DNA from: an uncultured Gemmiger sp.
Lineage (GTDB): Bacteria > Bacillota > Clostridia > Oscillospirales > Ruminococcaceae
DNA: 64,000 bases
NCBI RefSeq assembly: GCF_934561205.1
Contig: NZ_CAKTFU010000004.1
Span: 62,001-126,000, forward strand
Direction of reading: 5' to 3'
The notes beneath the pieces were generated by a model. The model was not told the origin of the DNA, ran no database searches, and worked only from the letters and a program-made list of their open reading frames with translations. This document shows positions 27,454 through 36,767 of this stretch, one piece after another (the first letter of the stretch is position 1; the number at the start of each line of letters is the position of its first letter). A program made the translations under genes and the position numbers.

Positions 27454-29685
27454 GTGGAAAATCAGCAAGCAGAGCTGCAAAAGCTGGAGGGCATGGTCGA
27501 GCGCGTCATCTACGAAAATGCCGAAACCGGCTACGCCGTGTTTGAGGTGGACGCCGGCGGCACCGATGTCGTTGTGGCGGGAAATGTCGGCAGCATCGAC
27601 AACGGCATGAGCGTGACGGTCTACGGGCATCTGGTCAATCATCCCAGCTATGGCGAGCAGTTCAAGGCCGAAACCTGTGAAGCCAGCCTGCCGCAGGACA
27701 CGCAGGCGCTGCTGAGCTATCTTTCCAGCGGGGTGCTGCCGTACATCGGACCCTCCACCGCGAAAAAAATCGTTGAAAAATTCGGCGAGGAAACGCTGAC
27801 CGTCATTGCCGAAACACCCCAGCGCCTGTGTGAGCTGCGCGGCATCACCGAAAAAAAGGCGGCAGCTATCTCGCAGGAATTTCGCCGTATGTACGGCGTG
27901 CGGGAGGTCGTGGCGTGGTTTGCCCGCTACGGCCTGTCGGCGCAAAATGCCGTGACCGCCTACCGTTCGTTCGGCCCGCACACTGTCGAGGCGCTGACCC
28001 AGAACCCCTACCTTTTGTGCGGCGAACCGCTGCAATTAAAATTTTCCCAGGTGGACGGCATTGCCGCCGCCCTGCAATTTGAGCAGGGCAGCAGTCTGCG
28101 TATCTCGGCGGGGCTGCTGTATGCCCTGCGTCACAATGCGGGCAACGGCCACACCTGCCTGCCGCGCGAAAAGCTGCTGCAAAGCACGGCACAGTTTTTG
28201 CGCGTTGCGCCCGAAGAAATCAGCCGCGGTCTTGACGAACTGCTGAAAACGGAGGAACTGCGCGAACAGCAATTTGACGGAACGGCGTATATTTATCTGC
28301 CGGATCTGCTTTCTGCCGAGGCGGATATCGCCGCGCGTCTGGGCGAGCTTTCGACCTTTCCCACCGAGGCGCCCAAGACGCTGGACAGTGACATCCGGGC
28401 GATGGAGATCGTGCAGGGCTTTGCCTATGCGCCCTTGCAGCGCGAAGCGATCCGGCTGGCGCTTTCCAGCCGGGTGATGGTGCTGACCGGCGGTCCCGGT
28501 ACCGGCAAGACCACGACGGTCAACGCCATTTTGAGCCTGTACGAGGCACAGGCAGACCGGGTGGCGCTGTGTGCGCCCACGGGCCGCGCCGCCAAGCGGC
28601 TGAGCGAGCTGACCGGGCATACGGCGTCCACCATCCACCGCCTGCTGGAGGTGGACTACACCACAGGCAATGTGCGGTTTATCCACAACGAAAAGAACCT
28701 GCTGAAATACGACGTCATCATTCTGGACGAGATGAGTATGGTGGACGCCAAGCTGTTTCAGGCGCTGCTTGCCGCGGCGCGCTACCACTGCCGCATCATC
28801 ATGGTGGGGGACGCCGACCAGCTGCCCAGCGTGGGTGCGGGCAATGTGCTGGGCGAAATTCTGCGCGCGGGGGTCGTACCCACCGTAAGGCTGACCGAGA
28901 TTTTCCGTCAGGCGCAGAAAAGCCTGATCGTGCAGAACGCCCACCGCATCGTCGAGGGGCAGATGCCCCAAAAGGGCAGCGCGCAGGACGACTTTTTTAT
29001 GATAGAATCGGCGGGGCTTGCCTGCCAGAAGCTGGTCTGCGACCTTGTCAGCACGCGTTTGCCCAAGGCCTACGGCTTTGACGCGGTCAAAGACATTCAG
29101 GTGCTGTGCCCGACCAAGGTCGGACCCACCGGCAGCGTGGAACTGAACCGCCGCCTGCAGGAGATCCTCAACCCACCGGCGTTCGGCAAGCCGCAGATCG
29201 GCAGCGAAAAAAGCGGCAAGATCCTGCGCCTGGGCGACAAGGTCATGCAGATCAAAAACGACTACGACATCACCTTTGAGCGCGCCGGGGCCGAGGCGGG
29301 CGTCGGTGCCTACAACGGCGATTTGGGCATCATCACCGCCGTGGACGCCGAGGCGCAGAGCGTCACGGTCATGATGGACGACCGCAAATACGTCTATGGT
29401 GCCGACCAGCTTAACGAACTGGAGCCCGCCTACGCCGTGACGGTACACAAGAGCCAGGGTTCGGAATTCCCGGCGGTCATACTGCCGGTGGCGGACGTGC
29501 CCGCAAGGCTTTGCTACCGCAACCTTTTGTACACCGGCGTGACCCGCGCGCGCAAGCTGTGTGTGCTGACAGGTACCGCGCGCACCGAGCAGACGATGGT
29601 GCAGAACGTGCGGCAGAATATGCGATACAGCGGGCTGCGGTATCTTTTGCGGCAGGCTGCGTCCTCACGGGTGGAGGAAACATGA
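27454..29685 (+). CDS. recD2: RecD2-type DNA helicase
   Basis: A 743-residue 5'-3' superfamily 1B helicase of the RecD2 (long, RecBC-independent) class. The N-terminal region has an OB-like start and a helix-hairpin-helix section (LRGITEKKAAAI), followed by the helicase core with Walker A GGPGTGKTTT (about residue 348), Walker B IILDEMSM, and a C-terminal UvrD-like 2B region with TVHKSQGSEF. The GTG start at 27454 follows GGAGGGG. RecD2 proteins act in mismatch repair and fork protection in Bacillus and Deinococcus. The gene overlaps comF by four bases, so the two are translationally coupled. Confidence 0.93.
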   Translation: MENQQAELQKLEGMVERVIYENAETGYAVFEVDAGGTDVVVAGNVGSIDNGMSVTVYGHLVNHPSYGEQFKAETCEASLPQDTQALLSYLSSGVLPYIGPSTAKKIVEKFGEETLTVIAETPQRLCELRGITEKKAAAISQEFRRMYGVREVVAWFARYGLSAQNAVTAYRSFGPHTVEALTQNPYLLCGEPLQLKFSQVDGIAAALQFEQGSSLRISAGLLYALRHNAGNGHTCLPREKLLQSTAQFLRVAPEEISRGLDELLKTEELREQQFDGTAYIYLPDLLSAEADIAARLGELSTFPTEAPKTLDSDIRAMEIVQGFAYAPLQREAIRLALSSRVMVLTGGPGTGKTTTVNAILSLYEAQADRVALCAPTGRAAKRLSELTGHTASTIHRLLEVDYTTGNVRFIHNEKNLLKYDVIILDEMSMVDAKLFQALLAAARYHCRIIMVGDADQLPSVGAGNVLGEILRAGVVPTVRLTEIFRQAQKSLIVQNAHRIVEGQMPQKGSAQDDFFMIESAGLACQKLVCDLVSTRLPKAYGFDAVKDIQVLCPTKVGPTGSVELNRRLQEILNPPAFGKPQIGSEKSGKILRLGDKVMQIKNDYDITFERAGAEAGVGAYNGDLGIITAVDAEAQSVTVMMDDRKYVYGADQLNELEPAYAVTVHKSQGSEFPAVILPVADVPARLCYRNLLYTGVTRARKLCVLTGTARTEQTMVQNVRQNMRYSGLRYLLRQAASSRVEET

Positions 29686-30458
29686 CCCGGCGGGACGCGA
29701 GGGGGCTTTTCCAACGCGCGGCCAACCTTTTGTACCCGCGCGTGTGCCCTTTTTGCGGCACACTTTTGGGGCGGGACGCCAAGGACGCCGCCGTGTGCCC
29801 CGCGTGTATTGCCGAGGAAGAACGCCTTTCGCATCAGCCGCCCCGCCTGCCGGACGGCGACCACGATTTCTACGCCCTGAATGACAAGATGGCGGCCTAT
29901 TATTATGCAGATGATGTGCGCACTGCCATTTTGCGCTGCAAGCGCGGCGGGCAGTGGCACTATGCCAGGGAACTGGCCGACCGCATGGCTGTGCGCATCT
30001 GGGGCGCCGATCCCGCACAAAAGCCGGGGCAGCGCCCGCAGTATGTCGGTGTGCCCGGCATGGCACTGTACGGCTGCATCGTGCCGGTGCCCCGACGGGA
30101 CGCGGCAAGCAGGGAACCGTCCCTGCCCGCGCTTTTGGCAAAGCGGCTGGGCGAGATTTTGCAAATCCCGGTCATAGATGCGCTGCAGACCACCCGCCCC
30201 CTGAGCCCGCAAAAGAAACTGACCCGCGCCGAGCGCATCATGAACGTGCGCAATGCTTACGTCTGCCGCCCCGATGCGGACATTACCGACATGCGGGTGC
30301 TTGTGGTGGATGATATCATCACGACCGGCTCCACGGTGTCGGCGTGTGCGCTGGCGCTTTTGCAGGGCGGTGCGTTTGAAGTACACGCGGCCGCCGTTGC
30401 CGCCGATGAGGACTTACCCAAGAACAAACAAAGGTTATCTACGGAGAACAAACCATGA
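29682..30458 (+). CDS. comF: ComF family phosphoribosyltransferase-like protein
   Basis: A 258-residue ComF protein: an N-terminal zinc finger with C22-x2-C25 and C39-x2-C42 (CPFC, CPAC) followed by a PRTase domain with the PRPP-binding motif VLVVDDIITTGST. ComF helps move single-stranded DNA inward during natural transformation in Bacillus, Streptococcus and Haemophilus. Its ATG overlaps the recD2 stop and its own stop overlaps the next ATG, both by four bases. No other late competence gene (comE, comG) is in the window, so competence cannot be concluded from this gene alone. Confidence 0.9.
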   Translation: MTRRDARGLFQRAANLLYPRVCPFCGTLLGRDAKDAAVCPACIAEEERLSHQPPRLPDGDHDFYALNDKMAAYYYADDVRTAILRCKRGGQWHYARELADRMAVRIWGADPAQKPGQRPQYVGVPGMALYGCIVPVPRRDAASREPSLPALLAKRLGEILQIPVIDALQTTRPLSPQKKLTRAERIMNVRNAYVCRPDADITDMRVLVVDDIITTGSTVSACALALLQGGAFEVHAAAVAADEDLPKNKQRLSTENKP

Positions 30459-31513
30459 AGCAACAGGATATCGGCATTGACCTTGGCACGACCTCGGTCA
30501 TTATAGCTACCGAACAACAGGGCGTTGTGTTCTGCCAGCCGACCATCGGCGCGGTAGACACCCGCACAAATTCGGTCATTGCCGTGGGGGACGAAGCTCT
30601 GCGTATGGTGGGGCGCGCCCCTGCCAACATTGATCTGGTGCGCCCCTTGCAGGACGGCGTCATCCATGACCACCGCATGACCAACGAGTTGATCTTGCGC
30701 TTTGTCAACGAGGTCTGCCGTTCCCGGCTGTTCAAGCCGCGCGTGGCAGTCTGTGTGCCGGCGGCCATCACGGGCATCGAGGCGGACGCCGTCGTCGAGG
30801 CCGTGTACACGGCGGGTGCCAAGCAGGTCTTTTTGGTTGACGAGCCTGTGGCGGCGGCGCTGGGCGCGGGGCTGCCCATCCGCGAACCGCGCGGCTGCAT
30901 GGTCATCGATATCGGCGGCGGTTCCACCGACATTGCCGTTATCAGCATGGGCGGGCGGGTACGCGCCGCCAGCGTGCCGGTAGCGGGCAATGCCTTTGAC
31001 CGCGCCATTGCCCAGTATGTGCAGGAAAAATTCCAGATCGCTATTGGCCCCCTGACCGCCGAGGCGCTGAAAAAGCAGGTCGCCTGCTGCGCCAAAAGCG
31101 AGTTTGAGGGTGTCATGGAAGTGCGCGGCCATTCGTGGGAGACGAACCTCCCCGCCCGCAAGGTCATCTACACCCGCGACTTATACGAGCCTGTGCAGGA
31201 GCTTGCCTCCCGCATTGCGGCGGCCGCCAGAAGTGTGCTGGAGGCCACCCCGCCGGAATTGCAGGCCGACATCGCGGACGGCGGCGTGCTGCTGACCGGC
31301 GGCGGCTCGCTGCTGCGGGGGCTGGCCGGGTATCTGGCACAGACCCTGCACATCAACGTTACCATCGCGCCCGATCCGCTCAACTGTGTGGCGCGCGGCA
31401 CAGCCATCAGCCTGAGCGAGGGCAAACATTTAAGCGCGGGCTTCCGCGATGCCACCCCCAAGGCATGGTCGGGCCGCCAACAGCTTCGCCGTGACACCTT
31501 TACCGCCGAATAA
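30455..31513 (+). CDS. mreB: MreB/Mbl-family actin-like cell-shape protein
   Basis: A 352-residue bacterial actin that forms membrane filaments guiding elongasome wall synthesis. Actin-fold signatures are present: phosphate 1 IGIDLGTTSV near residue 6, phosphate 2 VIDIGGGSTDIAV near residue 150, and adenosine motif LLTGGGSLLRGL near residue 280. The usual mreC and mreD partners do not follow, so this is an isolated copy, as for mbl or mreBH in Bacillus. The overlap with comF and short gap (15 bases) to pcrA place it inside a DNA-metabolism operon. Confidence 0.9.
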   Translation: MKQQDIGIDLGTTSVIIATEQQGVVFCQPTIGAVDTRTNSVIAVGDEALRMVGRAPANIDLVRPLQDGVIHDHRMTNELILRFVNEVCRSRLFKPRVAVCVPAAITGIEADAVVEAVYTAGAKQVFLVDEPVAAALGAGLPIREPRGCMVIDIGGGSTDIAVISMGGRVRAASVPVAGNAFDRAIAQYVQEKFQIAIGPLTAEALKKQVACCAKSEFEGVMEVRGHSWETNLPARKVIYTRDLYEPVQELASRIAAAARSVLEATPPELQADIADGGVLLTGGGSLLRGLAGYLAQTLHINVTIAPDPLNCVARGTAISLSEGKHLSAGFRDATPKAWSGRQQLRRDTFTAE

Positions 31514-31528
31514 CCGAAAGGAACCCCT

Positions 31529-34123
31529 ATGTCCGATTTGAATCAGGAATACCTCGCTCTGCGCGATCAATATATCGAAGCACGCTTTTCCAAGCTGAAT
31601 CCCATGCAGCAAAAGGCGGTCTTTTCCACCGAAGGCCCCTTGCTGATCCTGGCAGGTGCAGGCTCCGGCAAGACCACCGTGCTGGTCAACCGCATCGCCA
31701 ACATTATCCGTTTCGGCAGCGCCCACGGCAGCAGGGAACTGACCCGCCCCGTCACGCAGGAGGATCTGGACGCCCTGCGCACGGCGGTGCAGATGGGCCG
31801 TGACCTGCCGCGCGAGGCGGCGTATCTGGCGGTGCGTCCTGCGCGCCCCTGGAACGTGATGGCCATCACCTTTACCAACAAGGCGGCGGGCGAGCTGAAA
31901 GACCGTCTGCGCGCCATGCTGGGGGACACCGTGGGCGGCGATGTGTTCGCCTCCACCTTCCACTCGGCGTGTGTGCGGATGCTGCGCCGCGATGCCGAGC
32001 GCATCGGTTTCCCCAAGAGCTTTACCATCTACGACACCGACGACCAGCAGCGCGTCATGAAGCTGATCTATAAAGACCTGATGATCGACGAAAAGTTCCT
32101 GCCGGTCAAGTCTGCCGCCGCGCAGATCAGTTCCTTCAAGGACAAGCTGCTCTCGGCAGAGGATATCGCCAAGGAACCGCCCGCCAACACCAAGGCGGCG
32201 CTGGTCTCCAAAATTTACACGGCCTACGCGGGCCGCCTGAAGTCCGCCGGTGCGATGGACTTTGACGACTTGATTTTTTACACCGTGCGGCTTTTGCAGC
32301 AGGACGCCGAGGCGCGGGAATACTACCAGCAGAAATTCCGCTATGTCGTCGTGGACGAGTACCAGGACACCAGCGTTGCGCAGTTCCATTTGGTGCGTCT
32401 GCTGGCGGGCGGCACCAACAACGTCTGCGTGGTGGGCGACGACGACCAGTCCATCTATAAATTCCGCGGTGCCACGATTGAAAATATCCTGAACTTTGAA
32501 CAGGTGTTCACCGGCGCCAAGACCATTCGTCTGGAACAGAACTACCGCTCCACCTCCAACATACTGGATGCCGCCAACAGCGTCATCAAAAACAACAACG
32601 GCCGCAAGGGCAAGACCCTCTGGACGCAGAACGGGGACGGCGAAAAAGTCCACCACTACACCTCCTCCAACGAGCAGGACGAAGCCAGCCATATCGCCGA
32701 CGTCATCGGCGAACACCTGCGCGAGGGCGCCCATCTGCGCGACCACGCCATCCTGTACCGCATGAACGCGCAGTCCAACCCCATCGAAACCTACTTTGCC
32801 CGCGCGGGCATCCCGTACCGCATCGTGGGCGGGCAGCGCTTCTTTGACCGCAAGGAGGTCAAGGACATCAACTCCTATCTGGCGCTGATCGCCAACCCCC
32901 GCGACGATGTGCGTCTGCGCCGCATCATCAACGAGCCTGCCCGAAAAATCGGCGGCACGACGCTGGATAAAGTGGCCGAGCTGGCTGCAGCCGAGGGTGT
33001 GCCGATGCTGAAAATCGTCGCAGACTCGCGCAATTACCCCGCCTTGCAGCGCGCAAGCGCCGCGCTGGAGCGCTTTTACGAGATGTACCGCGAGCTGTGC
33101 GACCTTTCGGTCACGCTGCCGCTGGACGAATTTGTGGGCGAGGTCATCCGACGTTCGGGGTATGAGGCAATGCTCAAAGCCCAGAACGAGGAAGGGCAGA
33201 CGCGTCTGGAAAACTTAGGCCAGCTTGTCAGCAGCATCAAGACCTACGCCGACCAGAACGGCGAGGACGCGACGCTTTCCGGCTTTTTGGAGGAAGTTGC
33301 CCTGATTTCCGACCTGGATAGCTACGATACCGACGCCGACAGCGTCACGATGATGACCATCCACTCCGCCAAGGGGCTGGAATTTCCGTATGTCTTTGTG
33401 GTGGGCATGGAGGACGGGGTATTTCCCGGCGATTTGGCCCGCTACAATGAGGCCGATATGGAGGAAGAACGCCGCCTTTGCTATGTGGCCATCACCCGCG
33501 CCAAAAAAGAGCTGTATCTTTCCTCCTCCCGCAGCCGTATGATCTTCGGGCAGACCAAGCGCAACCCGCCGTCCTGCTTTTTGTCGGAAATTGACCCCGC
33601 GCTGCTGGACGAGACGCAAAGCCCCGACCTTGCTTACAGCAGCGGTTTTGGGGCGGGCTACGGCAGCTATGGTGCCACGGTGCCCGGCGGGCGCAGCGGC
33701 TATTCGGGGGCAAGCCGCGGCTATCTGAACAGCGAGTACAACGCCCGCCCCGGCGGCTTTGGTTCCGGTTACGGCTCCGGCTTTGCCAGCGGCGGACATG
33801 AAAGCCCCAACTACACGGGCGGCCGTCACGGTGTGCAGCCGGCCGGTTTTGGGGCAGGCTACGGCAGCTCCCGCAAGGTGATGCCCGCCGGGGCAGGAAC
33901 CTCTACACTGGCAGGTCTGCAAAAGGCGGACGCTGCCCCCAAGGCCAAGAGTGCGGGCTACAAGGCGGGGGACGTGGTGGAACACCGCGTTTTCGGCAAG
34001 GGCACCGTCATCAAGGCCACCCCCATTGCAGGGGACTGTATCGTCGAAATCCAATTTGACCGTGTGGGCGTCAAGCGCACCATGGCCAACTACGCGCCGC
34101 TGAAAAAACTCAACGAAGAATAA
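31529..34123 (+). CDS. pcrA: UvrD/PcrA-type DNA helicase
   Basis: An 864-residue superfamily 1A 3'-5' helicase for repair and for removing proteins from DNA. Walker A LAGAGSGKTT is at residues 41-50, followed by a 50-residue insert before motif Ia (AITFTNKAA), Walker B DEYQDTS, GDDDQSIYKFRGA, EQNYRS and the HSAKGLEF motif. After the helicase core there is a linker of about 105 residues (about 705-810) very rich in Gly, Ser and Tyr, with two near copies of GFGAGYGS, before the conserved C-terminal Tudor-like RNA-polymerase-binding domain (GDVVEHRVFGKGTV). The linker is much longer than in Bacillus PcrA. Confidence 0.95.
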   Translation: MSDLNQEYLALRDQYIEARFSKLNPMQQKAVFSTEGPLLILAGAGSGKTTVLVNRIANIIRFGSAHGSRELTRPVTQEDLDALRTAVQMGRDLPREAAYLAVRPARPWNVMAITFTNKAAGELKDRLRAMLGDTVGGDVFASTFHSACVRMLRRDAERIGFPKSFTIYDTDDQQRVMKLIYKDLMIDEKFLPVKSAAAQISSFKDKLLSAEDIAKEPPANTKAALVSKIYTAYAGRLKSAGAMDFDDLIFYTVRLLQQDAEAREYYQQKFRYVVVDEYQDTSVAQFHLVRLLAGGTNNVCVVGDDDQSIYKFRGATIENILNFEQVFTGAKTIRLEQNYRSTSNILDAANSVIKNNNGRKGKTLWTQNGDGEKVHHYTSSNEQDEASHIADVIGEHLREGAHLRDHAILYRMNAQSNPIETYFARAGIPYRIVGGQRFFDRKEVKDINSYLALIANPRDDVRLRRIINEPARKIGGTTLDKVAELAAAEGVPMLKIVADSRNYPALQRASAALERFYEMYRELCDLSVTLPLDEFVGEVIRRSGYEAMLKAQNEEGQTRLENLGQLVSSIKTYADQNGEDATLSGFLEEVALISDLDSYDTDADSVTMMTIHSAKGLEFPYVFVVGMEDGVFPGDLARYNEADMEEERRLCYVAITRAKKELYLSSSRSRMIFGQTKRNPPSCFLSEIDPALLDETQSPDLAYSSGFGAGYGSYGATVPGGRSGYSGASRGYLNSEYNARPGGFGSGYGSGFASGGHESPNYTGGRHGVQPAGFGAGYGSSRKVMPAGAGTSTLAGLQKADAAPKAKSAGYKAGDVVEHRVFGKGTVIKATPIAGDCIVEIQFDRVGVKRTMANYAPLKKLNEE

Positions 34124-34138
34124 GAAGGGGAGAACGCC

Positions 34139-34921
34139 ATGCTGGTTCAACTGATCGCCCATACCAATGACCCGGAAAAAACCATTGCCGCCGCCGCCAA
34201 GCTGTGCTATTCCGATGCGCACATCGAAACGCTGCTTGACGGCCTGACGCCCGAAAAAACCACGGCATTTCTGCAAAAGCTCAGCGATTTGGGCCATGCC
34301 AGCCCCATCGAACACGCCAGCTTTACCTTTGGCATCGAGGGGGTGTCCCGTACCTTTTTGGCGCAGGTGACCCGCCACCGCATCGCCAGCTTCAGCGTGC
34401 AGAGCCAGCGCTATGTGCGGCTGGAGGATTTCCGCTACGTTATCCCGCCGGAAATCGAGTGCATCCCCGAGGCAAAGGCGCAGTTCATCCGTTCGATGAA
34501 CGACGATGCGCAGAAATATCTGGAGCTGGTCCACACGCTGGAGAACGCCCACACCGCCCGCCTTATGGCACAGGGTATGTCCGAAAAGGCCGCCCGCGCC
34601 AAGGCAAGCAAGCAAGCCAATGAGGATGCCCGCTTTGTGCTGCCCAACGCCTGCGAAACCAAGATGGTTATGACGATGAACTGCCGCAGCCTGCAAAACT
34701 TCTTTAACCTGCGCTGCTGCAACCGCGCCCAGTGGGAAATTCGCGCCGTGGCGGACGAAATGCTGCGTCTGGTTCTGCCGCTGGCTCCGCATGTCTTTGC
34801 CTACGCCGGCCCGCGCTGCCTGACCGGACCCTGCCCCGAGGCACACATGTGCTGCGGCAAACAGGCCGAGGTACGCGAAAAATACGAGCAGCTGAAAAGT
34901 GAGGCACTGAAAAATGGGTAA
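34139..34921 (+). CDS. thyX: FAD-dependent thymidylate synthase ThyX
   Basis: Makes dTMP from dUMP using methylene-tetrahydrofolate and NADPH-reduced FAD. The 260-residue protein carries the ThyX signature RHRIASFSVQSQRY at residues 79-92. It replaces the classical ThyA. The last eight bases overlap the thymidylate kinase gene, so the enzyme making dTMP and the one phosphorylating it are translated together. The cysteine-rich C-terminus (CLTGPCPEAHMCCG) is notable but I cannot assign a role to it. Confidence 0.96.
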   Translation: MLVQLIAHTNDPEKTIAAAAKLCYSDAHIETLLDGLTPEKTTAFLQKLSDLGHASPIEHASFTFGIEGVSRTFLAQVTRHRIASFSVQSQRYVRLEDFRYVIPPEIECIPEAKAQFIRSMNDDAQKYLELVHTLENAHTARLMAQGMSEKAARAKASKQANEDARFVLPNACETKMVMTMNCRSLQNFFNLRCCNRAQWEIRAVADEMLRLVLPLAPHVFAYAGPRCLTGPCPEAHMCCGKQAEVREKYEQLKSEALKNG

Positions 34922-35588
34922 GCTGATTATCTTTGAAGGGCTGGACGGTTCCGGCAAGGGCACACAGACCCAGCTGACGGCCGAAAACCTGCGCGCCGAG
35001 GGGCAGGATCTGCGCCAGATCACATTCCCTGACTACAAAAGCCCGTCCAGTTCGCTGGTGAAAATGTATCTGGGCGGGGAGTTCGGCCAGCGGCCCGACG
35101 ATGTCAACGCCTATGCGGCGTCCAGCTTTTACGCAGTGGATCGCTATGCCAGCTACAAGACCGACTGGGGCTGCTTTTACCGCGAGGGCGGCTTGATTCT
35201 GTCCGACCGATACACCACCTCCAATGCCGTGCATCAATGCTCCAAGCTGCCGCCGATGCACTGGGACGGCTTTCTGAACTGGCTGTTTGACTTTGAGTAT
35301 AAGAAAATCGGCATCCCCGCGCCGGACGCCGTTGTGTACCTGGCGGTCGACCCCGAAGTATCCCAAAAGCTGATGACCGAGCGCTACCACGGCGACGAGA
35401 GCAAAAAGGATATCCAGGAAAAAGACCGCGAGTATATGGCGCGCAGCCGCGCCGCCGCCGAATACTGTGCCCGCACGTTGGGCTGGCACCGCATTGAGTG
35501 CACCAGGCTCGAAAGCGGCGTAAAATCCATGCGCACCGTGCAGGATATCAACGCCGAGATACTTGCGCAGATTCGGCCGCTGCTGTAA
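34914..35588 (+). CDS. tmk: Thymidylate kinase family protein
   Basis: A 224-residue P-loop kinase expected to convert dTMP to dTDP. Walker A EGLDGSGKGTQ is at residues 8-18 and the DRY motif (SDRYTTSN) near residue 97 is in place. It overlaps thyX by eight bases, which supports the dTMP assignment. It is slightly longer than E. coli Tmk (213) and the glycine-rich lid differs from the standard form, so a broader deoxynucleoside-kinase role is possible. It closes the long operon and is followed by a MITE-like element. Confidence 0.88.
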   Translation: MGKLIIFEGLDGSGKGTQTQLTAENLRAEGQDLRQITFPDYKSPSSSLVKMYLGGEFGQRPDDVNAYAASSFYAVDRYASYKTDWGCFYREGGLILSDRYTTSNAVHQCSKLPPMHWDGFLNWLFDFEYKKIGIPAPDAVVYLAVDPEVSQKLMTERYHGDESKKDIQEKDREYMARSRAAAEYCARTLGWHRIECTRLESGVKSMRTVQDINAEILAQIRPLL

Positions 35589-35593
35589 AATAA

Positions 35594-35879
35594 AGGCAAC
35601 ACCGCAAAATTTCCGCCTGACGGCTCAAGCACCGCTCCGGCGGCTGCGGCACGGCATCTGCGTTGCCAAAATGCTCGATAATGTCGGGTTGCGGTACCCG
35701 CATCGTGCTTCGGGGGCAAAAGCCCCTCGCACTCTGCGACCGCTGCCCCTGCTTCGGTTCGCTGCATCCGCCACTGGCGGCGCTCACCTTTGCAGCATCC
35801 AGTATTATCTGCGCTTTTGGCTTAGCATCTGCCGCACCTCGCTCGCCGTATCGGCACTTAGAATTGTGCGGTGTTGCCT
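35594..35879. mobile_element. MITE-like element with 18-bp terminal inverted repeats
   Basis: The 286-bp stretch begins AGGCAACACCGCAAAATT and ends with the complement of AGGCAACACCGCACAATT: 18-bp inverted ends with a single mismatch. No open frame inside looks coding and no transposase remnant is recognisable. It fills almost all of the 319-base gap between tmk and the GNAT gene. Flanking bases show only a possible 2-3 bp A-rich target duplication. Confidence 0.75.
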
Positions 35880-35907
35880 AAACAGATAAAAAGGGGAGGC
35901 GAGTTTT

Positions 35908-36726
35908 ATGCTGCGCAGGGCAACCGTGCAGGATATTCCCGCGTTGGCGGCGCTGCGCTGCCAAACTGCCGACACCACCCCGCAGGAGGCAGCCGCCTGG
36001 CTGCAATCGGTGGCGGGCATCGAAAATATTCTGGTGCTGCAAAAGGATGACACCCCCGTCGTTATGCTGGCGGCGGTGCCGGTAAATTACTATCAGCATA
36101 AGGGGCTTTGGTTCTGCGGCTTTGCCGCCCAAAAGGGTCTGGACGGCAGTACCATTCTGCCCAAGCTGCTGGCGGGGTGTCTGCGCGCGTATGCGGCGTC
36201 CGGCATAGAATTTGCCGTTATCAACCCGTATGATGCCAGACAGGCCGCCGAGCTGCAGAAGCTGGGCTTTCAGGGGCTTTTGCCGCTGCGCGTGCTGCAA
36301 AAGGAAATCCCCCGCAACGTGGTGGCACAGGCCGTGTTTGACAGCCTGACCGTACACAAGCTGCTGCAGCGCCGCAGCCTGTACCAGCCCGGCTGCGTCA
36401 GCCTGCCGGAGCCTGCCATGACCGAGGTCATGACCCAGCTTTACCGCCGCGGGCTTACGGTGGTGTCCTCAAACAGGGGATATGGGTTATACTATGTGCA
36501 GGACGGCGTTGTGCAGTGCATTGAATTGCAGGCCGACAACGACTACTGCGCCGATGTGCTTTTGCAGGCCGTGCGCGAAAAGACAGGGGCCGAAAAAGCC
36601 CGCATACTGCTTTCCGAAAACCAGACCCTGTACACGGGGGCGGGGCGGCGCTGTGCCTACGGCATGATCGCCTTTTGCGCAAAGCCGTTCCCCGTGACCG
36701 ATATGTATTTCCGGGTGCTGCTGTAA
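35908..36726 (+). CDS. GNAT family acetyltransferase
   Basis: A 272-residue protein with a GNAT-type N-terminal half (residues about 1-130: RATVQDIPALAAL, and the C-terminal strand region AAELQKLGFQ). The second half is a separate domain of about 130 residues ending in KPFPVTDMYFRVLL, somewhat like Eis-type two-domain acetyltransferases. The acetyl-CoA Q/R-x-x-G-x-G/A loop is poorly conserved, so activity is uncertain. Substrate unknown. It is preceded by AAAGGGGAGG and followed 41 bases later by mltG. Confidence 0.7.
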   Translation: MLRRATVQDIPALAALRCQTADTTPQEAAAWLQSVAGIENILVLQKDDTPVVMLAAVPVNYYQHKGLWFCGFAAQKGLDGSTILPKLLAGCLRAYAASGIEFAVINPYDARQAAELQKLGFQGLLPLRVLQKEIPRNVVAQAVFDSLTVHKLLQRRSLYQPGCVSLPEPAMTEVMTQLYRRGLTVVSSNRGYGLYYVQDGVVQCIELQADNDYCADVLLQAVREKTGAEKARILLSENQTLYTGAGRRCAYGMIAFCAKPFPVTDMYFRVLL

Positions 36727-36767
36727 GTATCCCGGCCTATCGTTGAAAAATAAAGGAGCAACAGCTT

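Noticed and set aside
33640..33870. Repeated GGTTTTGGGGC units as a CRISPR array
   Set aside because: They are in frame within pcrA, encode Gly/Tyr repeats and have no regular spacers.
35563..35889. Coding frames of 72-108 codons inside the MITE-like element
   Set aside because: No ribosome binding sites, no similarity to any family, and both frames run across the inverted ends.
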